Positions 37,212-49,292 of a stretch of 64,000 bases of DNA are shown here, piece after piece. This DNA comes from Adineta ricciae (lineage: Eukaryota; Rotifera; Eurotatoria; Adinetida; Adinetidae). The notes beneath the pieces were generated by a model that was not told the origin of the DNA, made no database searches, and was given only the letters and a program-made list of their open reading frames with translations. Position numbers and translations under genes: made by a program. The first letter of the stretch is position 1. The number at the start of each line of letters is the position of its first letter. The stretch spans positions 1 to 64,000 of the forward strand of contig CAJNOJ010000133.1 in assembly GCA_905250025.1 (NCBI GenBank), given 5' to 3'.

Positions 37212-39858
37212 GGTGAAAGATCGATAAATGAATTGAACACCACTAGAATAACAGAGAAGAGAAAATGTGAGCAATTAAAAAAGAAATGACGTCGGAAGCA
37301 TCTGACAGTTAGTGCCACTTGAATTAACATATTCAAGAAGCACAAAGTGAAATTTTGTCACGCAAGAAGTATCGGATGTCAAATTTCAAAGTGGTTTATA
37401 TCTTGAGGATTTGGTGAAGGTGAGCATGAACTGAGAAAGTGAAAAAAAGAGAGAGAGAACGAAGTATCAATGAATACTTTCACTCAAGATTTGAGTATGT
37501 TTTTCTTTCGTATATCTATTCAAAATTCTTATTATTTCGACATATGCAAATATATGTACTGAAACCTTTAAAATATATCGAATTTGTCAAGATAAAATAA
37601 TATTGAAAGTGTGAGTACGAGAGAATATGCAAGAGTTCAGAGAAAGGAAAAAAATCTCTTCAGTCATTCGTTTATCGATCAGAAAAGAAAATGGAACGGA
37701 CAGAAATCTCTCCTTCTCGTTTCTTCTTAGTGTGTTTATTAAATANATTCTTATTATTTCGACATATGCAAATATATGTACTGAAACCTTTAAAATATAT
37801 CGAATTTGTCAAGATAAAATAATATTGAAAGTGTGAGTACGAGAGAATATGCAAGAGTTCAGAGAAAGGAAAAAAATCTCTTCAGTCATTCGTTTATCGA
37901 TCAGAAAAGAAAATGGAACGGACAGAAATCTCTCCTTCTCGTTTCTTCTTAGTGTGTTTATTAAATATTAACACGCTATTTCCCGTTGATAATTAATAAA
38001 TAACTTACTCTTGTCTCTTGTTTTCAAATTAAACGACCAGTATTACAATTGACACGATGACGATACACTAAATGTCGAATTTTTGCCTTATAGACGATCA
38101 ACTCTCTTCAATAAGAGTACATTATTTGTTTATAAATGTCCTTTATATACCACAACTAAACTCTTTTTTCTCTTATTTTCTTTTTTTCTTTACTTCAATC
38201 GTCAACTGCAGCAGCAGCATCATCATCATCATGAGTCTGCCAATCTGTAATGCACACAGTACTCAAATGTATAAACGATGGAAACGATGACGACAAAAAT
38301 ATTTCTTCGCCTTTCTATACGTTTCTACTGAACGCACACGTTTATACTTTTCTATTGTTATTCTTTTCACGAGATCAGAGCAGAGAAAAGCAAACGCATG
38401 TGTTGTTTAATGAGTCGAATAAAAAGAAGACAGAAATAGGGAATGAGGTAAATCGAAGCGAAGAAAGTGAGCATGATCTTCTTATGTTTTGCAGAAAAAT
38501 ATTTGTGTCTGAGCTTTTTTTTTGTTGTTATTTTTATTATGCCTATTATGAGGACACACTCGTTATGTGTTTGCGCTCTCATGGGTGAATAAAGGAACAG
38601 AGAGAGAGAGAGAGACAGAGAAAAGAAAAACATACGCGGAAAAAAACAGTAAGGTCAGAAGCAACAGACTCGGTGTCACTTTTTTAATTTCTTTGTTATT
38701 ATTGTATATGTGTAGCATATGCGTGATAATCACACAATGCTCAGTCTTCCTTAATTCAATCAAAACAATATCGTCTGCTGGCTTATTCAAAAGAATTCTT
38801 CGTAATGAAACGAAACACTTCTTTGTCATCGTAACATTTCGTCATGATATGATCTTCTTACATAACTATGTCGAAAACAAAACAAGCGAAAAGAAAAATA
38901 ATACGATACTCAGAAATTTTGTTTGGTAGAAATCGAGACGATAAGAGTTGGGATGAGAAACAACCATAAGGTCGAAGTCGAACGAAACTACTCCTATAGT
39001 ACCATAAAGTGAAATCGCAATATGACTTTACCAACAGTATCTGTTCTTTTCAAAAGAGAAAAACAGCCTTTTTGATTGAATACAGACTTATCATGGATGA
39101 TGAATGCAAGTATTTTCTAGATTAAATATAGATATTATGCTGTTCTGAGCTCGTTAATAGATCAAAACAGAAAAGCACTCGACACAACGAAAACAAAGCG
39201 AACTGAAATGACTGAAAGATGATTGGATTTATTTTGATTTCTTCATTCTGCACTTAGATTACATCAAGAAAGAAAGATTTGATGAATGAGAAAGACTTTT
39301 ATATTGACATTCGAGATGAAGTAATATGAATCTATACAACAACGCACATACATGTTGTTCGCATGGACTTAGCTGATAAAGATTGACAAGAAATGTAACG
39401 ATGTTTCATGTTAATCCAGATCTTCTTGAAGATTGAATTGTTAAAGAAGAAAATTCATCATCACTTTGAATATGACAAAAACAAATGAGATAAAGATTAA
39501 AGTGTCGAAAATGTATATCCGGTCAATAAACAATCTTCAGCGAACAAAATATACTATCGATAAAATAAAAGATTCCTGTTTCTCATGATTGATTCTCGTG
39601 GGAAATCATACATTGAAACAGATATGACATATCAATCAATCCGAACAGACACAGAATTCTTCGATAGATAAAAGAGAATAAATCTAATTATAACTTGTCT
39701 TTCTCTTCATTTTACACGAAGACAGACAAAACGAGAGAGGGCGTGAGAATCCTCAATAATTTCGTTACTGAAAATACGTCTTTTTATTTCTTTATGTATA
39801 AACGATGCAAAAAAAAAGATGAAACACAAGTAGAAAACTATATGTATAGGTGAAACAT
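37212..39858. other. Intergenic region containing a second assembly duplication
   Basis: AT-rich sequence between two minus-strand genes, upstream of the kinase. It contains the duplicated block at 37525-37967, a short CAT/AGC triplet run near 38210-38232, a (GA)n tract at about 38600-38615 and TTTATT at 39783-39788, a likely minus-strand polyadenylation signal for the LRRIQ3 homologue. No gene is supported. Confidence 0.6.
37525..37967. repeat. Second exact 221-bp direct repeat flanking a single N (assembly artefact)
   Basis: 37525-37745 is identical to 37747-37967 with one N at 37746. The repeat length is exactly the same (221 bp) as at the other N, although the sequences are unrelated; that points to a fixed overlap parameter in the assembly rather than biology. 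Confidence 0.95.
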
Positions 39859-42166
39859 CTATTGAACTGTTTGTTGAGCAGCCATATGATCAGTAATGAT
39901 ATCGAAGAGAGACTCACGTTCAGCCATGGATTCTGCTAAACTTTGCGTCTTCGGTTGTCGGGTATCGTCCGTATGTGGTGTCATTCTCAGCACTCCGAAT
40001 TGACGAATGTTCGAGTCTCTCGCACGTATATGTGCAACACGTTGCTGAGCTTGTAAAAGTCGATCACTGGCATCTTGCATAGTTTGAATATCTAAATGTT
40101 TTCGTTCGATGTTGGATAGAGCTCGGCGGGCATGCTTTCGTTGTGTTAAGTATTTTTCGATAACTCTCGCTTGTTCTTCGGCATTTTGTTTCTTTCGAGT
40201 CACTGACTCTCGTGCCTGCCGTGCTTTTCGTTGATTTCGAATGTTATTTTCATGATGTTTCAAGGCATTCGAAATCGATATATGCTGAGCATTAAAACCT
40301 TGAGAGAATGCAATCTGAGCGCGACGTTTTTCTTGTTGTTCAAGAAGTTGAAGGCGATGTTCTTGAACAGTATCGTGCAACTCATTTTGAGCATGATCAA
40401 GACGATGACGATTGTACACTTGTTTCTTACGATCTTGATCTTTAGCACGATGAATTGCCGCAAGACGTTCATCATTTATGTGCTAGACATAAATGAACAA
40501 TTATAATTGTACACGTAATGTCTTTTTTTTTCTTTTTCTCGTATTCATTATTACCTGTATGTATGCGTTATTCAAGCTGTGGTCCTGTCTGATTTGTTCG
40601 ACATCTTGTACGAGATATTTCCGTCGTTCGATCTTTGCTCGATCATCGTAGGCTTTATCAATGGCTACTAAACATCCTAATGCCATACTGCCGTGAATGG
40701 TTCTCAACAGTCGATCATCGGCTGTTTGATATTTAACCGGTTGTCGGTCGGCAGTATTGTTTTCTTTGATTTCGTCGATGCGTTTACGTTGTTTGAGATG
40801 TGATTCATCTTTTATGGCTTGTACGTATTGTCTAGCTGCGCGTATTTCGTCATTTAGTTCTTCGACCGGTTCACAGACTACAAGTTCAGATTTCTTTCCA
40901 CGAACGATTGAAGTGGTTTCATCGGCATTGGAAGATTTCGAGACACCTTTTTTCGTTGATGGTTGTTTGGCACTGCTAACTCGATCAGTTTGACTGTTGA
41001 TGATCTGGTTCATTTGAATCCGAATATGACGTTTATTTTGGACTGGTTCAACAGGTTTATTGAACTGAAAGAAAGGTCTACAATGAAAATCGATGATCCT
41101 GAATCGTCTTACTTCCGTCTGAGAGGTTGGATCGGTGAACAATGACACTCGGGATTGTTTGGGATATAGCGAGACTCTGCTAGACGAAGCAGCTCCCGGT
41201 GAATATATTCTTCGACGTAGAAATCCTGGAATAGGTCTAAAGGACATGAGATGCAAGAGAGTTGTCGCTGGTCTTGTAATATTACTTTTGTTTAGATAAA
41301 GCCAACTTTTTCAATCGCAAGTGTACGAGCCACATTCGAAAGTTCTTCTGTAGGATGAGCACCGGACAACAGTGTGATTGAATTCGATTGATTTGTTTAT
41401 AGAGTTGATTAATCGCTTGACGTTCCGTTTTGGAAGTTCCATCCTTACGAAAGAAAAAAAAGTGGATAAAAAGTTTTCTCCATTGATTCATTCACTTACT
41501 TTACCAGTTGGAATGTAGAGATTTAATTTAAACGTGTTCGTACATGCAGTGAACGGTTCACGAAAATGAGTTTTCTCAATGATTTCATCATCCGCAACCA
41601 CGTATGCATCTAGAGCCTAATCAATTCATAAGAGGCAAATCTTATGAAACAAAACCCAGTTTACCTTTAGTGTCCAGATGCTATTAACAACATGATGTCT
41701 ATAATTTTTCTTCAGACTCAACGGCGAATCGTACAAAGTCAAAATATCCAAAGTTGGAGCATAGGAAAGACATCTAATATCATCATAAGATGACATAAGA
41801 TTGTCGTGTAGGTAAAGAATTTTCAATTTTAACATTTCTTGCCATAACTGTCCGTCAGGTAATTTGCTAATCTAAAATCAAAGAGAAACCTCCTAATGTT
41901 AAGGCAATTTTTCTTACCCGGTTAGAATGCAAATCAAGTTTAATCAGTTGTCGACAATTGAGAAGTAAACTCTCGATAGACTCGATGAAATTCGAACTTA
42001 AATCGCAGATTTGTAGATGATTGAACTGACCAATATCACCAATGGAACTGAGTTTTAGTTTCGATAGTGATAAAACATAGATTTCTGTTGCAGATGAGGC
42101 ACGTAAATGATTTTGATGAGATTCAAGAAAAGCGAGCGTTGGTTCTTGCAAAAATTGTTCATCCAT
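39859..42166 (-). CDS. LRRIQ3: LRRIQ3-like leucine-rich repeat and IQ protein
   Basis: Seven exons: 41918-42166, 41665-41871, 41500-41616, 41286-41443, 41113-41236, 40555-41064 and 39859-40482, 662 residues (human LRRIQ3 about 624). Leucine-rich repeats: LKLSSIGDIGQFNHLQICDL, LIKLDLHSNRISKLP, LKLKILYLHDN. The block after them, SLKKNYRHHVVNSIWTLKAL followed by VVADDEIIEK, matches human LRRIQ3 almost residue for residue. Next comes an IQ-like helix (PVLILQKNFRMWLVHLRL) that would bind calmodulin, then a long Arg/Lys/Gln/Glu-rich coiled coil. A 48-bp intron at 41065-41112 can be read through in frame. Family function is little studied; axonemal or ciliary expression is reported for relatives. 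Confidence 0.88.
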
Positions 42167-43051
42167 TTTTCGATGTGACTCTATTCGAATTGGTTTATAC
42201 ACATTTTTAGAAGTGAATTAGATTCTATTCGCCAATTGACATTCAGAACAGAACGAAGAGAAAAAAGAATTCTCTTGCTGCCATTTGCATTGTTACTTCG
42301 ATTGGAGTTGCAGTGCAACAAACGAACAGAAAAAAGAAATCAGTCGATAAACAAACAAAAGATGCCGCAGAAGACCAAGAGGAAAACTGATTTCCTTTTT
42401 ATTTTAATTTACATCTGCGTAGAGCGTAAAATTAAATTTCTGCTAGTCTAATTGTTGTTTAGGAGATTAGACTTCAAGGTAAAAGAACAGCAAACGTGAC
42501 CTTAGTGAAAAATATTTTCGTTATTTGACAGATGTCTTAAATAAAATATCAACCATCGGTTAATCGATAATTATCGTAAACCTAGTCAACTTTTCTCAGA
42601 CTAATCTAGATAAATATAACAAAACAAAAATCCTGTTTATTGTTTTGAATCGGCTGGATTAGACATAGGATTTTACCATGTTTGTCTACGTTTCTTGCGG
42701 TTTTCATCTTCCACATTTAATCGTAAGAGAGAATGTTTGCATTTGAATACGAACAAAGCCCGGTTTGAACTTGTATTAAGAGAAAACCTAAGATGCTAAC
42801 CTTCTATCGGATCATTTGATGATTGTGTATCTAAGTACCTAAAAATGTCATTGAATAAGTAGACGTCAAGGTTATATTGTTTTTTGTTCTTTTGTATATA
42901 ATTCTATGCACGGATATTTATCTATGGATTAAAGATTTATTTAAGCGTACGGGAAAAGTAAAAGCTCGTGCATTTTCGTATCAATAAGTATCATCTTCAT
43001 TTTACGTTCGAACTACATACATCGAAACAAATCATTTCTGTAGACATTGTC
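42167..43051. other. Divergent intergenic region
   Basis: About 0.9 kb between the LRRIQ3 start (minus) and the hevein/DPBB gene (plus). AT-rich; TTTCTGTAG ending at 43043 looks like a splice acceptor 8 bp before the plus-strand ATG. No coding feature is supported. Confidence 0.5.
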
Positions 43052-44233
43052 ATGGTTGCCGTTGCTTGTGTTGGTCTTGTTCTATTGTCACTTGTCAATA
43101 GTGTTGGTATGTACATGTATATGGAAGACGATGTAATTATCTGCGTAAATTGTTTTCTAGCGAGTAATTGCTTGGTTGCTGGTGGTTGTGGTGTAGGCAG
43201 TTGCTGTTCAGCATTTGGTGTTTGTGGTTCTGGTGCGCAGTATTGTGGTTCAACAGCTGTTGTATATCCTGGATGGTCAGGCGCACCGTATGTTGGTGGC
43301 GATTGTCGTGTTATAGGTTGTGGAGCTGGTTACTGCTGTTCACCTTATGGATAGTGAGTATTTTATAGAAGTAAGACGATGTTCTAATATCTCCATATTA
43401 GCTGTGGAAATACAGCTGATTATTGTGGTACACCTGTTGTTGTTGTTGCACCAGCACCAGCTCCAGCACCTGCAGTAGGTCAATGCCGCCTAACTGGCTG
43501 TCCAGCGGGTTCATGCTGTTCACAATACGGATAGTAAGTTTTATTAGGGTTTTTGAATGTCTAAATAATCTATTTTCTCGATATAGTTGTGGAACTACAG
43601 CTGCTCATTGTGGTGTATCGTCATACGGTAACTGTGGTGCCACAGCATGTGGTTCTAATCTCTGCTGTACACGATATGGATAGTACGTAGATATAGTCGT
43701 ATTTGATCGAGCCTCAACAATCTTGAAAATATTTGTTCATATTAGTTGTGGATCAGTTAGTGTTTATTGTGCATTTCAACGATCTTCAAACGACAATCAA
43801 GCAGCTTCGCTTGAAGGTGAATTCCAAGGTCAAGCTACCTACTACAATGAAACTCGACTTGGCTCACAATATTCAACCTGTGGTATTGAACGAGGTCGAT
43901 CATTGAACGAAGATAATGAAGCAGTCTATGTTGCTGCTATTAATCCAGCTCAATTTGATCCTTACACAGCCAATGGCATTCCAAGCACCAATCCAATCTG
44001 TCAAAAGAAAGCTGTAGTTAAAGGTGCCAAAGGTGAAATTAAAGTTCGTTTCGTGGATCGATGCTTCGACTGTAAACAAGGTATGACAAATTTCTTGTTA
44101 AACAATATTATTTTCTCATCTACGTTCTCTTTTTGATACAATAGGTGATATTGCATTGACACAAGATGCTTTCATCGCTGTTGCTGGCGAACTTGGTACT
44201 GGACATACTAATGTTGAATGGCATTTCATTTAA
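43052..44233 (+). CDS. Secreted multi-hevein (chitin-binding) and double-psi beta-barrel (RlpA/barwin-like) protein
   Basis: Six exons: 43052-43106, 43161-43353, 43402-43533, 43587-43682, 43746-44080 and 44145-44233, 299 residues. Exon 1 encodes a signal peptide (MVAVACVGLVLLSLVNSVG, cut near A-S). Then come Cys-rich chitin-binding type 1 (hevein) modules: GSCCSAFGVCG, GYCCSPYGYCGNTADYCG, GSCCSQYGYCGTTAAHCG and NLCCTRYGYCG. A Pro/Ala linker (APAPAPAPAVG) follows the second. The C-terminal 130 residues form a double-psi beta-barrel like expansin, barwin or RlpA: GQATYYNE, STCGIERGRS, VRFVDRCFDCKQGDIALTQ, where the barrel's catalytic-type Asp occurs in VDRC. Probably secreted to bind chitin or another wall polysaccharide. 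AATAAA at 44364-44369. The domain mix is typical of fungi and plants. Confidence 0.88.
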
Positions 44234-44632
44234 ACTGATGTCACCATGACATATCAACAGACGATCAAAGGAAAAACACTCGATATAAACAAAATTTTCT
44301 TTTTCATTTTAATCATATCTATGCGTAGATATACATATTCATTTACATTTTCTATCTTACACAAATAAAATCATTCTATTCTTTACACTCATATTCACAT
44401 AACATTGCTCTTTTATGAAAGGCATTGAATCTGCTAATTTTTCATCTTCCCAATTCATATATTAACACGAGTGGAAACTGATTGCTTATCAAAACATAAT
44501 AAATAAAACCTCGCTCACCGGAAATCAATCTATGGCTTTCGAAGCCGACGTCCGCAATCATTTTTTCATGTACATTTACCTATATAAGTACGTTGACAAA
44601 TTCAAATGGAGCACGATCTTTAATAAAGCAAA
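44234..44632. promoter_or_regulatory. Intergenic region with polyadenylation signal and TATA box
   Basis: 399 bp. AATAAA at 44364-44369 serves the preceding gene. TATATAA at 44581-44587, about 45 bp before the next ATG (44633), is a plausible core promoter for the guanylate cyclase gene. Confidence 0.5.
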
Positions 44633-47476
44633 ATGATCTATGGAATATTACTTGAGAGTTGTCGAGACGGTGTCTGTGAAACCTATGGGCCCGCCACATG
44701 GAAACGAATCGTTCAAGATTTAAATTTCGAACATGAATCATTCACAACGCTTGGTCGTTACGAAGCAAACATCATCGAGCGAGTGGCTGAATGTAAGACA
44801 TAGTTGATCTTCGAATACCTAACATTTGTTTTACGTAGGTCTCGCAGAAGTTCTTCATGAAGGTACACCAGATTTATACATGCAGTTTTTTGGTGAATGT
44901 TTTGTGAGGTTTTTTACTAATTATGGCTATGATAAAATCTTACGCGTCGCTGGTCGACATTTTCGAGATTTTCTTCTATCGATTGACCAACTTCATGATT
45001 CCAATCGATTCAGTTTTCCAAAAATGAAATCACCTTTGTTTCATGTAACAGACGAAGATGAAAACGGAGCAGTTTTACATTATAAGTACATCATTTGTCT
45101 TCATATTGCCTCCGATTTTCTCCTTTCTTTTTCCAGATCAAAACGGCGAGGTTTTCAACGGTACATCATCGGACAGTTGAAAGAGTGTGCTGCAAGATTT
45201 TTCAAAGAAGAAATCTCCATTCGTATTCAAGACGATGTTTCATCGAACGAATGTAAGCTCGAACGAAATTTCTCAGCAATAATTATCTTCGTTCACTTAG
45301 ATACACATATTGTTTTTCGTGTGGATTTTCATAATTATCAAATGAAAACCATTGGCAAACGTTTTATTCAAAATCCCACATTGCCCGATGTGACTAGTGC
45401 AACATTTTTCAAAGTAGGTTTGTTATGACTGATAAATAACAATCGTAAGTAAATATCATGAAGTTATTTGGTAAAGATTATTTTCAAAATATGTCTATTC
45501 ACTTAATCCGTGTGTATGAAAACAAACTCGGTTTGAACTTAGGTTTTTCCGTTCGCGATCATCCTTGATCCTCAAATGCGAATCTTTCATATTGGAGACT
45601 CAGTGAAAAATGTTTTTCCACCTAAAACTCAACTAATTGGTCGACATCTTGATGATGTTTTTTGTCTCCTACGGCCGGATATTTTACTGGAATGGAATCG
45701 AGTTTGTTTAATGAAAATTTCGAGAGAAAAAAGCTGAAGATTTTCTTTAGGTTCTCTCGTACGGTCGGCATATCGTCTTTGTCATCGAAAGTCGCATTGC
45801 GCTACAACCGGCTTCATCTATTATTGTAAAACAATTAGGAACGGCACATGCTACTTCTCATCTTCGACTTAAAGGTCAAATGAAGTTAATTAGTGCTTGG
45901 AATATGATCGCCTTTCTTTGCCACCCGGAGTAAGTTTTTTTTTGTGCGCAATTTCAATGTGAAATGGATTGTTAAATGTGCATCTAGATTAACAACAGCA
46001 GAAGAAATGCTTTCCGTCGGTTTGTTTCTCCACGACATAAACTTCTACGATGGTAGCAGCGAGATTCTCATTGCTGGTATGCAACATGCTCGGACATTAC
46101 AAGCAGCTATTGATAAACAACAAGCATGGATAACTAAATTACAAGGCTCAAAGCATGAATTAATGGAATGGCGTCGTAAAGGAAAACGTCTTCTATATAA
46201 TATTATGCCACGACATATTGCACAAATGTTGCAAGAAGGTGTACTGGCGAATTCTATTTGTGAAGTAAAAGATTGAATGAGAAAGGAGGAGATCCTTATG
46301 GCATGTTTTAGTCTCACAAATTGATAACGGTTCTGTTTGCTTATTCGATTGATTTTAAAGATGTGGTGCAAAAACTTGCTCCGCAACAAATCGTCGAGTC
46401 AATCAATGCAATTGTCAATGCATTTGATCAATGTTCAGAGCATTTCGATGTGTTTAAAGTGGAAACCAAAGCGGATTCGTCTTACATGGTCGTGTCTGGT
46501 ATACAAGATCGTGGTCCGACGAACCAGCGACGTGCATCAACTGCAGTATGTTTCCTCTCTTTCATTTTTCTTGCCTTAGAATGTGGCTTTATTTACATTT
46601 TAACAGAGTGGATCTTCAATAACTAGTGTGGCATTCTCAGAAGAACTCAATGGTGACTTGAAAAATCCGTTGGGTCTCAATCAAGCAGAAGTTATTGCTG
46701 GTCTAGCGCTTGAGATGCTGGCAAGTTCGAAAAAAGTCATTAATCCTGTAACAGGACAACCGTTTCGGCTAAAAACTGGTAAGAAAATAACGATTTTGAG
46801 GTTCTTCCAGGAAATTTATGTATGTCATAGGTTTCCATTCCGGTTCAGCTGTCGGTGGTATCGTCGGTGCGAAAAATGTGCAATACTGTTTATTTGGTGA
46901 TACAGTCAATACGGTAAGAGAATAATTGAAAATTCTCCTTCAATGTTTTCTGATCTTTTAGGCTAGCCGAATAACCACGACTGGAGAGGTAAATATAGAT
47001 CGTTCTTTGTCTAAATACAATATTTTTGTGATACTGTCTAGCCGGGACGGATTCACATAAGCGACACGGCTTATCTACTTCTCAAAGGATCACCTTATTT
47101 CGAAGTTGAAAATAAAGGTCCAACCGAGTTAAAAGTAAAATTGATGACACTGACTTCTAAAATAATGCTCTCTTCAAATTATTATTCAACATCATAGGGT
47201 AAAGGCATTGTTGAAACATACTGGTTAGTTGGCCCGAAATCCACATATACCACAGCCATTGAACTAGATCCATTGCTTCTTGTTGAAGAACGTCACTCTG
47301 TATCTGGACACAGTCACCATCATCATGGAAGTCCTCGTCATCATCATACAGGTTCGCATGATTCTCATAATAGGAATGTAGCTGATGGTCGTGGAAGTCA
47401 AGCATCCCAACGATTATCAACTACTATCAATAAAGCATCGCATCCGACTGGTGGTTGTCCATTTAGTGGTCACTGA
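44633..47476 (+). CDS. Soluble guanylate cyclase, beta-type subunit with haem (HNOB) domain
   Basis: Thirteen exons: 44633-44792, 44839-45085, 45137-45252, 45301-45413, 45543-45701, 45751-45929, 45988-46264, 46312-46545, 46607-46778, 46831-46913, 46962-46988, 47042-47134 and 47198-47476, 712 residues. HNOB domain: starts MIYGILLES; the proximal haem His is present in IDQLHDS and the haem-propionate motif YxSxR is present as [33 protein letters not shown] and [10 protein letters not shown]. Cyclase domain: base-recognising Glu (KVET) and Cys ([13 protein letters not shown]) indicate GTP. The first metal Asp is replaced (LFAYSIDF), as in beta subunits, and the second-metal loop reads [13 protein letters not shown] with one extra residue. 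Such enzymes need a partner subunit to make cGMP in response to NO or O2. The tail is His-rich. AATAAA at 47557-47562. Confidence 0.9.
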
Positions 47477-47633
47477 AGTTTCATGAAGGTATTCTCAAGA
47501 GAAAAACTACGAAGAATCTCATCTATTTTTCATGTTGTATCATGTCTGTATCAAATAATAAATTTACGCTTTAACAAACTGATTGGAAATTTTCAATATG
47601 GCATCCTAATAAAAAAATCATTAATAAAATCAA

Positions 47634-48541
47634 CTAATTAGCAACATGCATAAAAAAACATACTTCAAGATCAGTTAATTTACCGAACATATTTGATATA
47701 AACATCGGTTGAGTACATTCGACGGACGGTTTGATGACAGTCACAGCCGTGGGTAACGGAAGTTCATTGTTATTGTTGACTGGTTTTGTTATCAAGCCAT
47801 TATCGTTAACTAATTGATAGGAAGAGCAAGGTGTTGAAATACAATCTGACTGAGGTAGGGTGTTCGGAGGTGTGATCATTATTGTAATAACTCGATCGAT
47901 TATTTCATTGATACATAAAGACGGCTAGATGAAAAAACGATCGAAACGGGAGAAAAAATATTCAGCAATCATCATTAAATTACTTCCTTAATGAGAATTT
48001 CACTTGTAAGCATTTGTGCACATTGTACAACATCATGATATTCGTTTGGATTGATGAGATATTGTAATTTATGCATGATTTTCTTTGCGATATACTCAAT
48101 TATCTATAGAGACGAATAGACGGTTGACATTTGTATTCGAAAGAATAGACTGCTCACTAGTCCATCTTCACTTCGACCTTCGTCGTTCTCACATTTCGAG
48201 CTGAATCGTTTTCGATGTGTTACACGAACAGTTTGATTATTGTTATTATTAGCAGAGAAATTTGCCGTCATCGGCGAAAGAACATTACGACATTTCGTTT
48301 GATATAACATCCAGTCTTGAAAACGATTATGTCGTCGGTGAATATTCGCTTTGAGATTATCCGGCATGCAAAATTGAGACGTGTCACGATAGTAAAACGC
48401 TCCGTAATCTTGGTTTGTTGTTCGCCATAGATCTGAACAATCAGCTGTTAACGCAAAACGTGTTAACAAAGTCGATTGCACTGGTCGATAGTCATCAGTA
48501 TCAGTACAGTAATTAACGAGTTCGCATGCATTGTCATCCAT
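47634..48541 (-). CDS. Uncharacterised protein
   Basis: Three phase-0 exons: 48158-48541, 47984-48103 and 47634-47924, 264 residues, starting at ATG 48541 (MDDNACELVNY). The N-terminal exon has a compact aromatic-rich block (LWRTTNQDYGAFYYRD, RRHNRFQDWMLYQTKCR); the second exon encodes one helical module (IEYIAKKIMHKLQYLINPNE, VVQCAQMLTSEILIK) and the third continues with INEIIDRVITIM before a Pro/Asn-rich tail. The gene is convergent with the guanylate cyclase; the two stops are 157 bp apart. Not recognised; the short aromatic motifs recall ciliary microtubule inner proteins, but that is only an impression. Confidence 0.65.
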
Positions 48542-49292
48542 CAAGGTTCATATACATTGAAATTAACCTCGAGTGTAATTGACCATCTTGTTCAAACAAA
48601 AAAAAATGGATAGAAAAGTTAATAATGCGCTCTTTTCCATTACTTCGAGTAAATTAATTGAATTGATGGCGATCGAGAGCACATAGGTGTGCGAATAGAG
48701 TTCTATGTTGTTATTACCACACGTTCGTACTTTATGGGTGTTACTACTTTCAGATATATTTACCGTGTAACTCGATGAATTAAGTATTCGAATGGAAGAA
48801 AAACACTAATTCATCGACTTAAGTTTTCATAACTGTGTAATGAGGTCATTTAATTTGATGTTGTTGATGTTTATAGCTATCAATGGTAATAACAACAACA
48901 ACACTGATGTCCTCGTAGAGATATGTAAGCCAATCAATTAATATAGATTCGTCATTGAAGAGCTGTGTTTTTACGTTTTGATTATGGATAGGCAAAACGA
49001 GAGGTAACGCATAGAAATATTCATTGATCAATTATATTTCATCGTGTTTATCAAACGGATTGGCAAGGCTAAAAGGATTAATGAACCTTGATGTCTATTT
49101 CTACCTTCTTATGATTTCCAGGTGATTATAAGTTATTTATACTACGATTAAGTGACAACGGTCCACCTATGTGACGTCTATTCTTTTGTTTAGCACGCTT
49201 CATCAGTCACCCTCGATTATTATTTCTTGCTCTTTTCGTTTCTTCTTCTCTTTCTAGACAAGACCGTGTCTCTTCTACATTCGCATATTTTG
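48542..49292. other. Divergent intergenic region
   Basis: About 750 bp between an orphan minus-strand gene and the first histidine phosphatase. AT-rich. A pyrimidine tract ending CTTTCTAG at 49258 looks like the acceptor of a leader intron for the phosphatase gene. No other feature was seen. Confidence 0.5.
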
